From positions 62,001-126,000 of the forward strand of contig NZ_JBFNXK010000006.1 in assembly GCF_046054165.1 (NCBI RefSeq): a DNA stretch of 64,000 nt, in the 5' to 3' direction. Under the pieces are notes generated by a model. That model was not told the origin of the DNA. It searched no databases and worked only from the letters and a program-made list of their open reading frames with translations. Of the stretch, positions 26,436 to 35,197 are shown one piece after another. The position numbers and the translations under genes are program-made. Each line of letters opens with the position of its first letter. The first letter of the stretch is position 1. This DNA is from Celerinatantimonas sp046054165 (GTDB taxonomy: Bacteria; Pseudomonadota; Gammaproteobacteria; Enterobacterales; Celerinatantimonadaceae).

Positions 26436-27512
26436 ATGAGTGAACTTATCCACATACTAAAAAACACTCGCCAGCATCTAATGACCGGAGTTTCACATAT
26501 GATTCCGTTCGTGGTTTCCGGCGGTATTCTACTGGCAGCTTCCGTGATGATCTCCGGCAAAGGTGCCGTTCCTGATCATGGCGTACTGAAGGACCTCTTT
26601 ACCATTGGGGGTGCAGGACTGGCGCTGATGATCCCGATTCTGGCCGCCTACATTGGTTATTCAATTGCCGATCGATCAGCACTGGCCCCCGCGGCGATTG
26701 GGGCCTGGGTTGCACAGAATTTCCACGCGGGTTTCTTCGGTGCCATTATCGCCGGCTTGCTCGGTGGCATCGTGGTTTATTACCTGAAAAAAATTCCGGT
26801 CGCCAAAGTCCTGCGCTCGGTCATGCCTATTCTGATCATCCCGGTGTTCGGGACCTTAATTACCGCCGGTGCAATGCAATGGGTGCTTGCTGAACCCATC
26901 GGAGCCATGACCGTTTCACTGACCCACTGGCTACAGGGGATGCAAGGCGGCAGCATTGTCATTCTGGCCATTATCATGGGGTGTATGACCGCATTTGATA
27001 TGGGAGGGCCGATTAACAAAGTGGCTTATTCTTTCATGGTGCTGTGTGTGGGCCAACAGATTACCAATGTGGTTGCCATTAACGCAGCAGCCATTGCGAT
27101 CCCACCCTTGGCTTGCGGGTTTGCCAGCTTGGCTTCCAAAAAATTATTTACCAAAGAAGAACATGAAGCCGGGAAAGCCGCCATCATCATGGGTTGTGTC
27201 GGCATTACCGAAGGCGCGATTCCATTCGCAGCCGCTGATCCACTCCGCGTCATTCCGGCCAACATGATTGGAGCAGCTGTCGGTGCGGTCGCCGTTGCGC
27301 TATCGGGTGTCGGCAGCTATGCCGCCTGGGGTGGTTTTATCGTGTTACCGGTTGTTGAAGGCCGTATAGCCTACATTCTCAGTACCCTATTCGGTGCCGT
27401 AGTGGCCGCAGCGCTGATTATTCTGCTGAAACACATCATTCCACAGAAAAATTTAAAACAAGAGACCAACGCATCGGATGATGACTTGGATCTGGAAATT
27501 GAAATTGGCTGA
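26436..27512 (+). CDS. frwC: PTS fructose-like EIIC permease (FrwC)
   Basis: A 358-residue integral membrane sugar-transport subunit. The start ATG at 26436 has GGGAGG 6 bp upstream; longer in-frame starts do not. About nine hydrophobic segments are visible. Family landmarks are HMIPFVVSGGILLA, GYSIADRSALAPAAIGAW, the substrate-site region AFDMGGPINKVAY and GCVGITEGAIPFAAADPLRV. It lacks fused EIIB or EIIA; these are supplied by frwB, frwD and ptsA. First gene of the plus-strand operon. Confidence 0.94.
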   Translation: MSELIHILKNTRQHLMTGVSHMIPFVVSGGILLAASVMISGKGAVPDHGVLKDLFTIGGAGLALMIPILAAYIGYSIADRSALAPAAIGAWVAQNFHAGFFGAIIAGLLGGIVVYYLKKIPVAKVLRSVMPILIIPVFGTLITAGAMQWVLAEPIGAMTVSLTHWLQGMQGGSIVILAIIMGCMTAFDMGGPINKVAYSFMVLCVGQQITNVVAINAAAIAIPPLACGFASLASKKLFTKEEHEAGKAAIIMGCVGITEGAIPFAAADPLRVIPANMIGAAVGAVAVALSGVGSYAAWGGFIVLPVVEGRIAYILSTLFGAVVAAALIILLKHIIPQKNLKQETNASDDDLDLEIEIG

Positions 27513-27567
27513 TGGATCTGAAATGTCCATAAGGTTGTCTCCCGAATCAATCAATGAGGATTTTACC

Positions 27568-27888
27568 ATGACAAAAATAATTGCTGTAACCGCTTGTCCG
27601 TCTGGTGTTGCCCATACTTATATGGCTGCTGAAGCCATTCAAAATGCAGCCAAAGCCAAAGGCTGGGACGTCAAAGTGGAAACTCAGGGGTCCATTGGTT
27701 TAGAAAACGAACTAAGCGCCTCTGATATTAAAGACGCCGACATTGTGCTACTCACCAACGATATCGGCATTAAAAAAGAAGATCGTTTCACCGGTAAAAA
27801 AATCGTCCGGATTGGCGTGAGTGACGCCGTCAAACGAGCCGATGCGATAATGAATAAACTTGAAGCATTACTGGCCAAAATAGCCTAA
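27568..27888 (+). CDS. frwB: PTS fructose-like EIIB (FrwB)
   Basis: A 106-residue cytoplasmic EIIB that receives phosphate from EIIA on Cys10 (AVTACPSGVAHTYMAAEAI) and passes it to the sugar in EIIC. VKVETQGSIGLENELS is the conserved second block. Start chosen at 27568 with GAGGA 8 bp upstream. It follows frwC by 55 bp. Confidence 0.94.
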   Translation: MTKIIAVTACPSGVAHTYMAAEAIQNAAKAKGWDVKVETQGSIGLENELSASDIKDADIVLLTNDIGIKKEDRFTGKKIVRIGVSDAVKRADAIMNKLEALLAKIA

Positions 27889-27952
27889 ATCAACCGGCGG
27901 GTCTGACCACAGACCCCGCCTTCATTTTCATGTTGTTTAAGGAGCGCCTACC

Positions 27953-30253
27953 ATGCCCAGTGAACGTATCACCCGACTGAAAACAGCGTTATTTGCTCGC
28001 CCTCGGGAAATCTCCCTCGAAAGAGCTTTGCTCTATACCGAAAGTCACCGTCAAACCGAAGGTGAACACGTTCAGATCAGACGGGCTAAAGCGGTGCAAT
28101 ACATTCTGGAAAACGTACAGATATCGATCCGCGATGATGAACTAATTGCCGGAAATCGCACAATCAATCCCCGCAGCGGAATTATTTCGCCGGAAATGGA
28201 TCCGTACTGGATCGATAAAGAACTCGATACTCTGGACTCACGTCCACAAGACAAGTTTTTTATTTCTGAACGCGATAAACAAATCTACCGCGAACAGCTG
28301 CTGCCCTACTGGCAAGGCCGTTCGATGAAAGATTTCATTAATTCACGGATGTCCGATGAGGTCAAACAAGCGCAAAGCACTCGCATTTTCAGTGTGAACC
28401 AAACCGATAAGGGTCAGGGTCACATCATCATTAATTTTCCGCGCTTGCTCAATAGCGGTCTGGGACTGCTGACACAGGAATTGCAAACCTGTTGCCGCGA
28501 GCATCCCGATAATCATTTTTATCGCGCAGCTGCCCTGCTGCTCGAAGCCGCCAGCGCCCATATCCGCCGTTATCAGGTGTTGGCTGAAACAATGGCCGAC
28601 GATTGCCACGACAACCAGCGCCGTCAGGAGCTACGTGACATCGCCCGCATCAGTGCCACCGTAGCAACACAGGCCCCGCATGATTTTCAACAAGCGTGTC
28701 AGCTGTTTTGGTATATGAATATTATTTTGCAGTTTGAATCCAATGCCAGCTCGCTGTCGCTGGGCCGGTTTGATCAATACATGATGCCGTTTTATCAGGC
28801 CTCGCTCGATCGCGGCGATGATCCCGCACAATTACAGGAACTTCTGCAATCTTTATGGATTAAGACCAATGATGTGGTGTTACTGCGATCCAGCAGTAGT
28901 GCCAAATTCTTTGCTGGATTTCCAACCGGCTACACCATCTTATTAGGCGGATTAACCGAAACCGGCCGCAGCGCCGAAAATACGTTATCGACGCTCTGTC
29001 TGGATGCGTACCAGCATATTCAGTTACCCCAACCTAATTTAGGCGTGCGCGTCAACGAACTGATGGAGCGGGAATTTTTACTGAAAACAGCCGAAACCAT
29101 CCGACTGGGAACAGGGATCCCGCAAATTTTCAACGATGAAGTGGTGGTTCCGGCCTTTTTGAACCGGGGCGTGTCATTGGAAGATGCCCGCGATTACTCC
29201 GTGGTCGGGTGTGTTGAATTGTCGATTCCGGGACGCACATACGGCTTGCATGACATTGCGATGTTCAATCTACTTAAAGTGATGGAACTGACCATGCGTG
29301 CCCATGAAAATACCCCAGATTTAACCTACGAACGTCTGCTCACCGACATCGAGAGCAATATCCGCCATTACGTCAAACTGATGGTTCAAGGTGCCAATAT
29401 TTGTGATATCGGCCACCGCGACTGGGCTCCGGTACCGCTGCTGTCATCGTTTATTGACGATTGTGTGGTCAATGGTCGGGATATTACCGAAGGAGGTGCC
29501 CGTTATAATTTCTCCGGCGTTCAGGGCATTGGGATTGCTAATTTAAGCGACTCGCTATTTGCACTGCAGAAGTTTGTATTTACTGAAAAACAAATGAGCT
29601 TCAAACAATTAATGGATGGTCTGAACAGCGATTATGCCGGTGAATCAGGCCGCAAATTACAGGCCCAACTGAGCCATAAATATCATAAATACGGGAACGA
29701 TATTGACGAGGTTGACGATATCAGCGCGCATCTACTGCGCGTTTACTGTAAAGAAGTCGAACAATACTCAAACCCGCGGGGCGGCCATTTTGTTCCCGGT
29801 TCATACACCGTTTCTGCGCATATTCCACTGGGCATGGTGGTCGGCGCAACACCAGATGGCCGCCATACGGGTGAGCAGCTGGCCGATGGGGGGCTCTCCC
29901 CGATGGTCGGAAAAGATCATCAGGGCCCAACTGCGGTACTGCGTTCGGTCAGTAAGCTGGATAACTACCTTTTGTCCAATGGCAGCCTGCTGAATGTGAA
30001 ATTCTTACCAGCCACTCTCGAAGGGCCACAGGGGCTAAACAAACTAGCCGATTTTTTAGAAGCCTTTATGAAACTCAAACTGGTGCACATTCAGTTTAAT
30101 GTCGTCAATGCACAAACCCTGCGTGAAGCGCAGCAACATCCTGAAGATTACGCCGGATTAGTGGTTCGCGTGGCCGGATACAGTGCCTTTTTTGTCGAAC
30201 TCAGTAAAGAAATCCAAGACGACATTATTCGTCGTACCGCTCATCAACTCTGA
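27953..30253 (+). CDS. pflD: Glycyl radical enzyme, PflD type (probable lyase/dehydratase, not a true PFL)
   Basis: A 766-residue glycyl radical enzyme activated anaerobically by the PflC protein encoded next. The radical glycine is Gly742 in RVAGYSAFFVELS; the thiyl cysteine is Cys420 in VVGCVELSIPG, with Glu422 two residues on. True pyruvate formate-lyases have two adjacent cysteines; here there is one cysteine followed by a Glu, as in dehydratase and related eliminases. Other blocks: EGEHVQIRRAKAVQYILENV and SLGRFDQYMMPFY. Within a PTS plus fructose-6-phosphate aldolase operon, a phosphorylated sugar or polyol is the likely substrate. 1,5-anhydroglucitol 6-phosphate, reported for a related enzyme, is one possibility. 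Confidence 0.9.
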   Translation: MPSERITRLKTALFARPREISLERALLYTESHRQTEGEHVQIRRAKAVQYILENVQISIRDDELIAGNRTINPRSGIISPEMDPYWIDKELDTLDSRPQDKFFISERDKQIYREQLLPYWQGRSMKDFINSRMSDEVKQAQSTRIFSVNQTDKGQGHIIINFPRLLNSGLGLLTQELQTCCREHPDNHFYRAAALLLEAASAHIRRYQVLAETMADDCHDNQRRQELRDIARISATVATQAPHDFQQACQLFWYMNIILQFESNASSLSLGRFDQYMMPFYQASLDRGDDPAQLQELLQSLWIKTNDVVLLRSSSSAKFFAGFPTGYTILLGGLTETGRSAENTLSTLCLDAYQHIQLPQPNLGVRVNELMEREFLLKTAETIRLGTGIPQIFNDEVVVPAFLNRGVSLEDARDYSVVGCVELSIPGRTYGLHDIAMFNLLKVMELTMRAHENTPDLTYERLLTDIESNIRHYVKLMVQGANICDIGHRDWAPVPLLSSFIDDCVVNGRDITEGGARYNFSGVQGIGIANLSDSLFALQKFVFTEKQMSFKQLMDGLNSDYAGESGRKLQAQLSHKYHKYGNDIDEVDDISAHLLRVYCKEVEQYSNPRGGHFVPGSYTVSAHIPLGMVVGATPDGRHTGEQLADGGLSPMVGKDHQGPTAVLRSVSKLDNYLLSNGSLLNVKFLPATLEGPQGLNKLADFLEAFMKLKLVHIQFNVVNAQTLREAQQHPEDYAGLVVRVAGYSAFFVELSKEIQDDIIRRTAHQL

Positions 30254-30260
30254 GGTTATT

Positions 30261-31082
30261 ATGCGTGGACGAATTTTCAACATTCAGCGTTACTCACTGC
30301 ATGATGGGGCCGGCATTCGCACGGTAGTCTTTTTTAAAGGCTGCCCGCTACATTGCCCCTGGTGTTCGAATCCGGAAAGCCGGTCACCGGACATTCAATA
30401 TGTCCGACACGAACAGCAGTGCCTGCATTGCCAAGCATGTACACACGATGTTGAAACTTGTCCTTCCGGGGCTTATCAGCAAATTGGTCAGGATATGACC
30501 ATTGATGAGATTGTGGCCATCTGCAAACGCGATGCGGTATTTTATCGCACCTCATCCGGGGGGGTGACCTTGTCGGGAGGTGAGGTACTGGCACAAGCCC
30601 CATTTGCGACCGCGTTGCTACAACGACTGCAACAAGCCGGCTTTCGCACAGCTATCGAAACCACCGGCCACGGCGGTCAAAAACCATTACTGAAAATGGC
30701 CGCTTCCTGCAATGAAATTTTATTTGATTTAAAGATCATCAATCCAGAACAAGCCAAAGCTATTGCCGGGATTCACAGCCAACAAGTTCTGGATAATTTT
30801 CGGGCGCTCAGCCTGGGAGGATACCCGGTGATTCCGAGGATACCGCTGATCCCCGGTTACACCATGAGCGAAGTAAATCTCAACGAGATCCTGGATTTTC
30901 TAGCCCCCCTTCCTGTAACCGAAGTGCATCTGTTGCCATTCCACCAGTTAGGGTCCAACAAATATACCCTACTGAATATGGACTACGCACTGAAAGACAC
31001 ACCAGTTCCCGAAACGGATCAGATCCAGCTCATTAAAGACCGTTTTAGTCAGGTGGGCTACGCCGTCACTATTGGGGGCTAG
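30261..31082 (+). CDS. pflC: Glycyl radical enzyme activase (radical SAM)
   Basis: A 273-residue radical SAM enzyme that abstracts hydrogen from Gly742 of PflD. The SAM-cluster motif is GCPLHCPWCSNPES (CxxxCxxC) near residue 30, followed by a ferredoxin-like cluster region CLHCQACTHDVETCPSGAY that supplies four cysteines. GGVTLSGGEVLAQ is the conserved glycine-rich block. Start at 30261 with GAGGTTATT upstream, 7 bp after pflD; the longer frame upstream overlaps pflD and is not needed. Confidence 0.94.
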   Translation: MRGRIFNIQRYSLHDGAGIRTVVFFKGCPLHCPWCSNPESRSPDIQYVRHEQQCLHCQACTHDVETCPSGAYQQIGQDMTIDEIVAICKRDAVFYRTSSGGVTLSGGEVLAQAPFATALLQRLQQAGFRTAIETTGHGGQKPLLKMAASCNEILFDLKIINPEQAKAIAGIHSQQVLDNFRALSLGGYPVIPRIPLIPGYTMSEVNLNEILDFLAPLPVTEVHLLPFHQLGSNKYTLLNMDYALKDTPVPETDQIQLIKDRFSQVGYAVTIGG

Positions 31083-31129
31083 TCCGGAGACAATTTTGAA
31101 ACTCACACTCTGTTTTACAGGAAACCGTT

Positions 31130-31810
31130 ATGCTCTACATGATTGATTCTGCCAACATTGAAGCGATTCGCCGCTGTGTGGATCTCTATCCAGTCGCAGG
31201 CGTCACCACCAACCCCACCATTGTGTCTCGGGAACACCGGCCACTGGCGGATATCCTTAAAGACATTCGCGCGGTCATCGGCGATGATCGCATGCTGCAC
31301 GCTCAGGTTTCAGCCTCAGATACCGAAACCATGATCGCTGAAGCTCATCGGTTAAACGAGTTTGTCGGCGGTGAATTTATTGTAAAAGTACCGGTTTCAG
31401 CACCGGGAATGAAAGCCATTCGCTTACTGTCTCAAGAAGGTATGCGCGTTACGGCAACCGCTATTTTATCGGCCCAACAAGCACTGATGGCTGCGGTCGC
31501 CGGAGCGGAATTCCTCGCGCCTTATATTAACCGATTAGATAATATCGGCGGTGATGGCTGCAAAGTAGCCGCAGATATTGTGCATCTGTTAAAAGTTCAC
31601 CAATTACCCGCCAAAGTGTTGGGAGCATCTTTTAAAAATGTGCAGCAGGTTCAGGATTTAGCCATGTCTGGAGCCCAAAGTGTCACCGTAGCGCCGGATG
31701 TTTTTGAAAATCTGATCCGTCATCCGCTCACCGATTCCGGTCTGGCTCAATTTCATGCCGATTGGGAACAAGCATTCGGCGAAGGGAAAACCATACTAGA
31801 CATGCTATGA
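31130..31810 (+). CDS. fsa: Fructose-6-phosphate aldolase (FSA/TalC type)
   Basis: A 226-residue small class I aldolase of the transaldolase family, which cleaves ketose 6-phosphates to dihydroxyacetone or hydroxyacetone plus glyceraldehyde 3-phosphate. The Schiff-base lysine is Lys86 in EFIVKVPVS; VAGVTTNPTIVSRE and YINRLDNIGGDG are further markers. Its length fits FSA (220) rather than full transaldolase (about 316). It sits 47 bp after pflC and 69 bp before frwD. It probably cleaves the product of the PflD reaction. Confidence 0.94.
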   Translation: MLYMIDSANIEAIRRCVDLYPVAGVTTNPTIVSREHRPLADILKDIRAVIGDDRMLHAQVSASDTETMIAEAHRLNEFVGGEFIVKVPVSAPGMKAIRLLSQEGMRVTATAILSAQQALMAAVAGAEFLAPYINRLDNIGGDGCKVAADIVHLLKVHQLPAKVLGASFKNVQQVQDLAMSGAQSVTVAPDVFENLIRHPLTDSGLAQFHADWEQAFGEGKTILDML

Positions 31811-31879
31811 TCAAGAGCGGATCGATACCGGAGAAAAACGGCCGATCCGCCGTTTTTGGCTCAAAACCAAGGAGACCTT

Positions 31880-32218
31880 GTGTTCATAGTTGCTGTCACA
31901 GCCTGTATGTCCGGAGTTGCGCATACCTATATGTCGGCCGAGAAAATTGAAAAACTCTGTGCGGCACGCGGGATCCGTATCCGGGTTGAAACACAAGGCG
32001 CATTAGGGACCGAAAATAAACTGACGGAAGACGATATTGCCAAAGCCGATGTCGCTTTACTCATTACCGATATCAATGTTGAAGGCGAAGAACGATTCAC
32101 TCATTGCCGACAAATCCGCGTTTCAACCAACATTTTTTTACGAGAAGCGAACCGGGTGATGAAAACCATTGAACAGATCTCCGGTTTATCTCCACAAACC
32201 TGTATCCATATTACCTAA
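31880..32218 (+). CDS. frwD: PTS fructose-like EIIB (FrwD)
   Basis: A second EIIB, 112 residues, with phospho-Cys9 in AVTACMSGVAHTYMSAEKIE and VETQGALGTENKL, then ADVALLITDINVEGEERF. The start is GTG at 31880 with AAGGAG 5 bp upstream; an ATG eight codons earlier covers that site and is less likely. It closely resembles E. coli FrwD. Last gene of the operon. Confidence 0.9.
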   Translation: MFIVAVTACMSGVAHTYMSAEKIEKLCAARGIRIRVETQGALGTENKLTEDDIAKADVALLITDINVEGEERFTHCRQIRVSTNIFLREANRVMKTIEQISGLSPQTCIHIT

Positions 32219-32228
32219 AGCTTCGCTT

Positions 32229-33128
32229 TTATTGCTGCAAACTGTGGTAATGCACCCGATATTGCGAAGGGGAGCGGCGCGTCTGCTGTTTAAATAAACG
32301 GCAAAAATAATTACTATCGTTAAACCCGCAATGCATAGCTATTTCTTTTACTTTCAAATCATACTGTTTCAGCAATTCTTTCGCATGTTCTAGCCGGACA
32401 TAATTTAAATACTCGTTAAATGACAAATGAGCTTCTTTACGAAATAGATGCGACAGATAGCTAGGCGAAATATAAAAAGCCTGAGCCAGACTTTCCCGGG
32501 TCATAGGGCTTTGATAATGCGTTCCGATATGATTACGAATTGCTTCAAATAAGGCTTTACTGCGCGATAAATTTTCAATGGGATGATGAATCAGATCCAG
32601 CACCGAGCTCAGCACCGCTCGCACCAACAACAATGCCGTTTGCTGATCGAATTGTTGCAGGCTCAATTCGGTAAGCGACTGCAACATAAAGGCCGTTGTT
32701 CTTGGGCCACGGCGTAGTACATGATATTTTCCCATCGAAGTAAATTGCTGCCCATTCCAGTCCATAACGCTAAAACCTAAACGCTGCTTGCCAAATAACA
32801 GACTTAACGTTCTGACGGGTTGATCCCAATCGGGTTCATTCCAACCATCTTTCGGCACAAACAACACCATTTGAGGTGTCTGCACAATCGAACGGGATTC
32901 TTGATCTTCTCCGGCAACCGTCATGCAAACCTGCCCCGAAATCACCAACTCTAAGCGGGGAAAATCGACATGATACGCCAGTGAAGATGGATGCCCGGAC
33001 GCTCTGGCATATTCAATCTGCCGCAAGCCGCTGCTGTCTTGGATCCACCGACTGAGCATCCGTTCGATATCCATCAACGTCACCGGCGCATAGATACCAT
33101 CTGAAATAGGGGGTTGCTCTTGATTCAT
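32229..33128 (-). CDS. yijO: AraC family transcriptional regulator (YijO-like)
   Basis: A 299-residue regulator. The C-terminal third holds two AraC HTH motifs, RESLAQAFYISPSYLSHLFR and VKEIAMHCGFNDSNYFCRLF followed by RRSPSQYR. The N-terminal part (about 1-190) is a probable effector-binding domain. It is convergent with frwD (10-bp gap), the same position as yijO in the E. coli frw cluster, so it is the likely activator of frwC-frwD and ptsA. Confidence 0.88.
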   Translation of the reverse strand: MNQEQPPISDGIYAPVTLMDIERMLSRWIQDSSGLRQIEYARASGHPSSLAYHVDFPRLELVISGQVCMTVAGEDQESRSIVQTPQMVLFVPKDGWNEPDWDQPVRTLSLLFGKQRLGFSVMDWNGQQFTSMGKYHVLRRGPRTTAFMLQSLTELSLQQFDQQTALLLVRAVLSSVLDLIHHPIENLSRSKALFEAIRNHIGTHYQSPMTRESLAQAFYISPSYLSHLFRKEAHLSFNEYLNYVRLEHAKELLKQYDLKVKEIAMHCGFNDSNYFCRLFKQQTRRSPSQYRVHYHSLQQ

Positions 33129-33647
33129 CAGGCCTCTCCATACACCTTAATCTCACGTCATTGTACCGAAAAAAGACCCGCATATCCGTGACATCTATCC
33201 GCAAGAGAGCCGCCTCTGGCCATTAAAGAAACCATCCACGTTGGGATAAAACATGGCTGACAATGTTTACCCTCTTAAGTGGTCTTCAGGATTATTAAAC
33301 GACAAGAATCATGTATTATTCTCATTAAGATCCAGATGTATTGGCCGTCCACCGAAAAAGAGTCAACTTGGCAGAAATTGTGAGTCGACCAATAAAAATT
33401 GGGGTACGATCCCTTCAAAAGTGAGCGCCTATTGACCTTCTGTGGTTGCATATTGTTCCCATAAAACATTTTGAATGCAGTGCAAAGCACACAGCCAAAT
33501 TAGATTTGGCACTAATGGTCCGTAACCAAGAACAACACGGGTTCAAACGATCAAGGGCGGTGAGGCTTTCTTTCATTCCTATCCGTTGAACCCGTTTGAG
33601 AATCACGGTACTCTGCCATTTATTGAATCATCAAAGAAATACTGCGA
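33129..33647. other. Intergenic region with inverted repeats, no gene recognised
   Basis: 519 bp. CGGGTTCAA (33538-33546) and TTGAACCCG (33586-33594) form a 9-bp inverted pair, and CCAAAT/ATTTGG flank TAG at 33495-33509. The overlapping short frames on both strands show no recognisable domain. It could be the scar of a lost mobile element. Confidence 0.35.
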
Positions 33648-34049
33648 ATGACAGCCATCATCGATAAACTAGCCTGGATCCATATTCAGAATCGTAAAAT
33701 ATTATTAACTCGCTCTTACGGGAAAACATTATTTTATCTGCCGGGCGGCAAACGAGAAGCCGGGGAAAGCGATCAACAAGCATTGCTTCGGGAAATTCAG
33801 GAAGAACTCAGCGTTGCACTTCAAGCCGATTCACTACGCTATGCTCAAACATTCCGCTCTCAGGCCGATGGCAAAGCGGAAGGCATTGACGTCCAACTCA
33901 CCTGTTATTTTGGACAAGCTGACGGGCTCCCCCAAGCCAGCTCAGAGATAGAACAGCTCGCTTGGGTAGATAGTAGCAATCAACAACTTTGCTCGCTGGC
34001 CGCGCTTCAGGTTTTTCATTGGCTTAAACAGCAGGATTTAATCGATTAA
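33648..34049 (+). CDS. Nudix hydrolase
   Basis: A 133-residue pyrophosphohydrolase of the Nudix superfamily. The Nudix box spans residues about 33-55: GGKREAGESDQQALLREI followed by QEELSV, matching Gx5Ex7REUxEExGU except that the last Gly is Ser. Substrate cannot be predicted. Stands alone, convergent with the GGDEF regulator (41-bp gap). Confidence 0.88.
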   Translation: MTAIIDKLAWIHIQNRKILLTRSYGKTLFYLPGGKREAGESDQQALLREIQEELSVALQADSLRYAQTFRSQADGKAEGIDVQLTCYFGQADGLPQASSEIEQLAWVDSSNQQLCSLAALQVFHWLKQQDLID

Positions 34050-34090
34050 CCAAAGCAGTACCCGCCCCGAATCAGGAGACACTTCGGGGA

Positions 34091-34999
34091 TCATAAAAAA
34101 AGTTCTTCAGACCAGATGACACAGTTTTTCCCTCGATCTTTGGCAACATAAAGCGCTTTATCCGCTTTCGAAAATAGATCGGAACTGGAGCTCGTATCGA
34201 TCGGAATACACGTTGAGCCACCAGCACTTACGGTGATGTCCGTTTCACGGGCAATAAGCGCGACCGCAGCCATGATCAGCTGCCGAGCTTGTTCCTGCGG
34301 ATAGTTCGGCAACAAAGCCACAAATTCTTCTCCGCCAAAGCGGGAGATCAATAGTGATTCATCCGCAAAATGCCGGGCCAGTAAATCAGAAACCTGCTGC
34401 AATAACAGATCCCCGGCATCATGTCCGAACTGATCGTTGTAACGCTTAAAATCATCAATATCAAAAATCGCTAGTGAGAGCGGATGCTCGGTCTGAATCG
34501 CTTTCAACCACTCTTGACTCAAAATTCTCTTATAATGTCGACGATTGGCCAGCGAAGTCAGACTGTCACTGTTAGCCAAATGCTCCAGCATATTCCGCTG
34601 ATGCACTAATTGTAGATGCGTCTGCACCCGAGCTTTGACGATCCCCGGATGAAAGGGTTTAAAAATATAATCAGCAGCACCAAGCAATAACCCTTTTTCT
34701 TCATAGTGTTCATCACTCAAACCCGTGATGAAGATCACCGGCACCGAATGAGTCGGCGGGTATTGCCGTAATGCCGATAACGTATCAAATCCATTCATCC
34801 CTGGCATTTTCACGTCCAGAATAATCAAATCCGGCACACTACTTCGCACTTTCCGCAGCGCCTGCTCACCACTTTTTGCTAAGATAACGTTCACTTCACT
34901 GCGCAGTAAGTTACTCAGTACTTTTAAATTAATCACTTCGTCATCGACGATTAACACGCGTTGGGTCCGGCCTGTTTGCTGTTCTACCGCTATCACCAT
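34091..34999 (-). CDS. Response regulator with diguanylate cyclase (REC-GGDEF)
   Basis: A 302-residue PleD-like regulator that would make cyclic di-GMP when phosphorylated. The REC domain (about 15-130) has the acidic pocket VDDE and phospho-acceptor Asp62 in LIILDVKMPGMNG, with the conserved Lys in YIFKPFHPG. The GGDEF domain (about 140-302) has the active-site GGEEF at 222-226. No RxxD inhibitory site precedes it, so product inhibition at the I-site is unlikely. It lies 198 bp downstream of the hybrid kinase on the same strand, a likely partner. Confidence 0.92.
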   Translation of the reverse strand: MVIAVEQQTGRTQRVLIVDDEVINLKVLSNLLRSEVNVILAKSGEQALRKVRSSVPDLIILDVKMPGMNGFDTLSALRQYPPTHSVPVIFITGLSDEHYEEKGLLLGAADYIFKPFHPGIVKARVQTHLQLVHQRNMLEHLANSDSLTSLANRRHYKRILSQEWLKAIQTEHPLSLAIFDIDDFKRYNDQFGHDAGDLLLQQVSDLLARHFADESLLISRFGGEEFVALLPNYPQEQARQLIMAAVALIARETDITVSAGGSTCIPIDTSSSSDLFSKADKALYVAKDRGKNCVIWSEELFL

Positions 35000-35197
35000 C
35001 CACTCACCTAATTCGATATTTGCTGCGAATCATAATAGGAATACCTCTCCCCGGAACGATCAAACCGGTAGATAGCCGAATCGGCCATTTTATTTTTCGT
35101 TGTGATAAACCAGATAGCCTAAGAATAGACCTGATTTATATCAGTAGGCGTATCTAAATATCCAATCCTTTAGCGACTTATGCCCTACCATTAAAAT

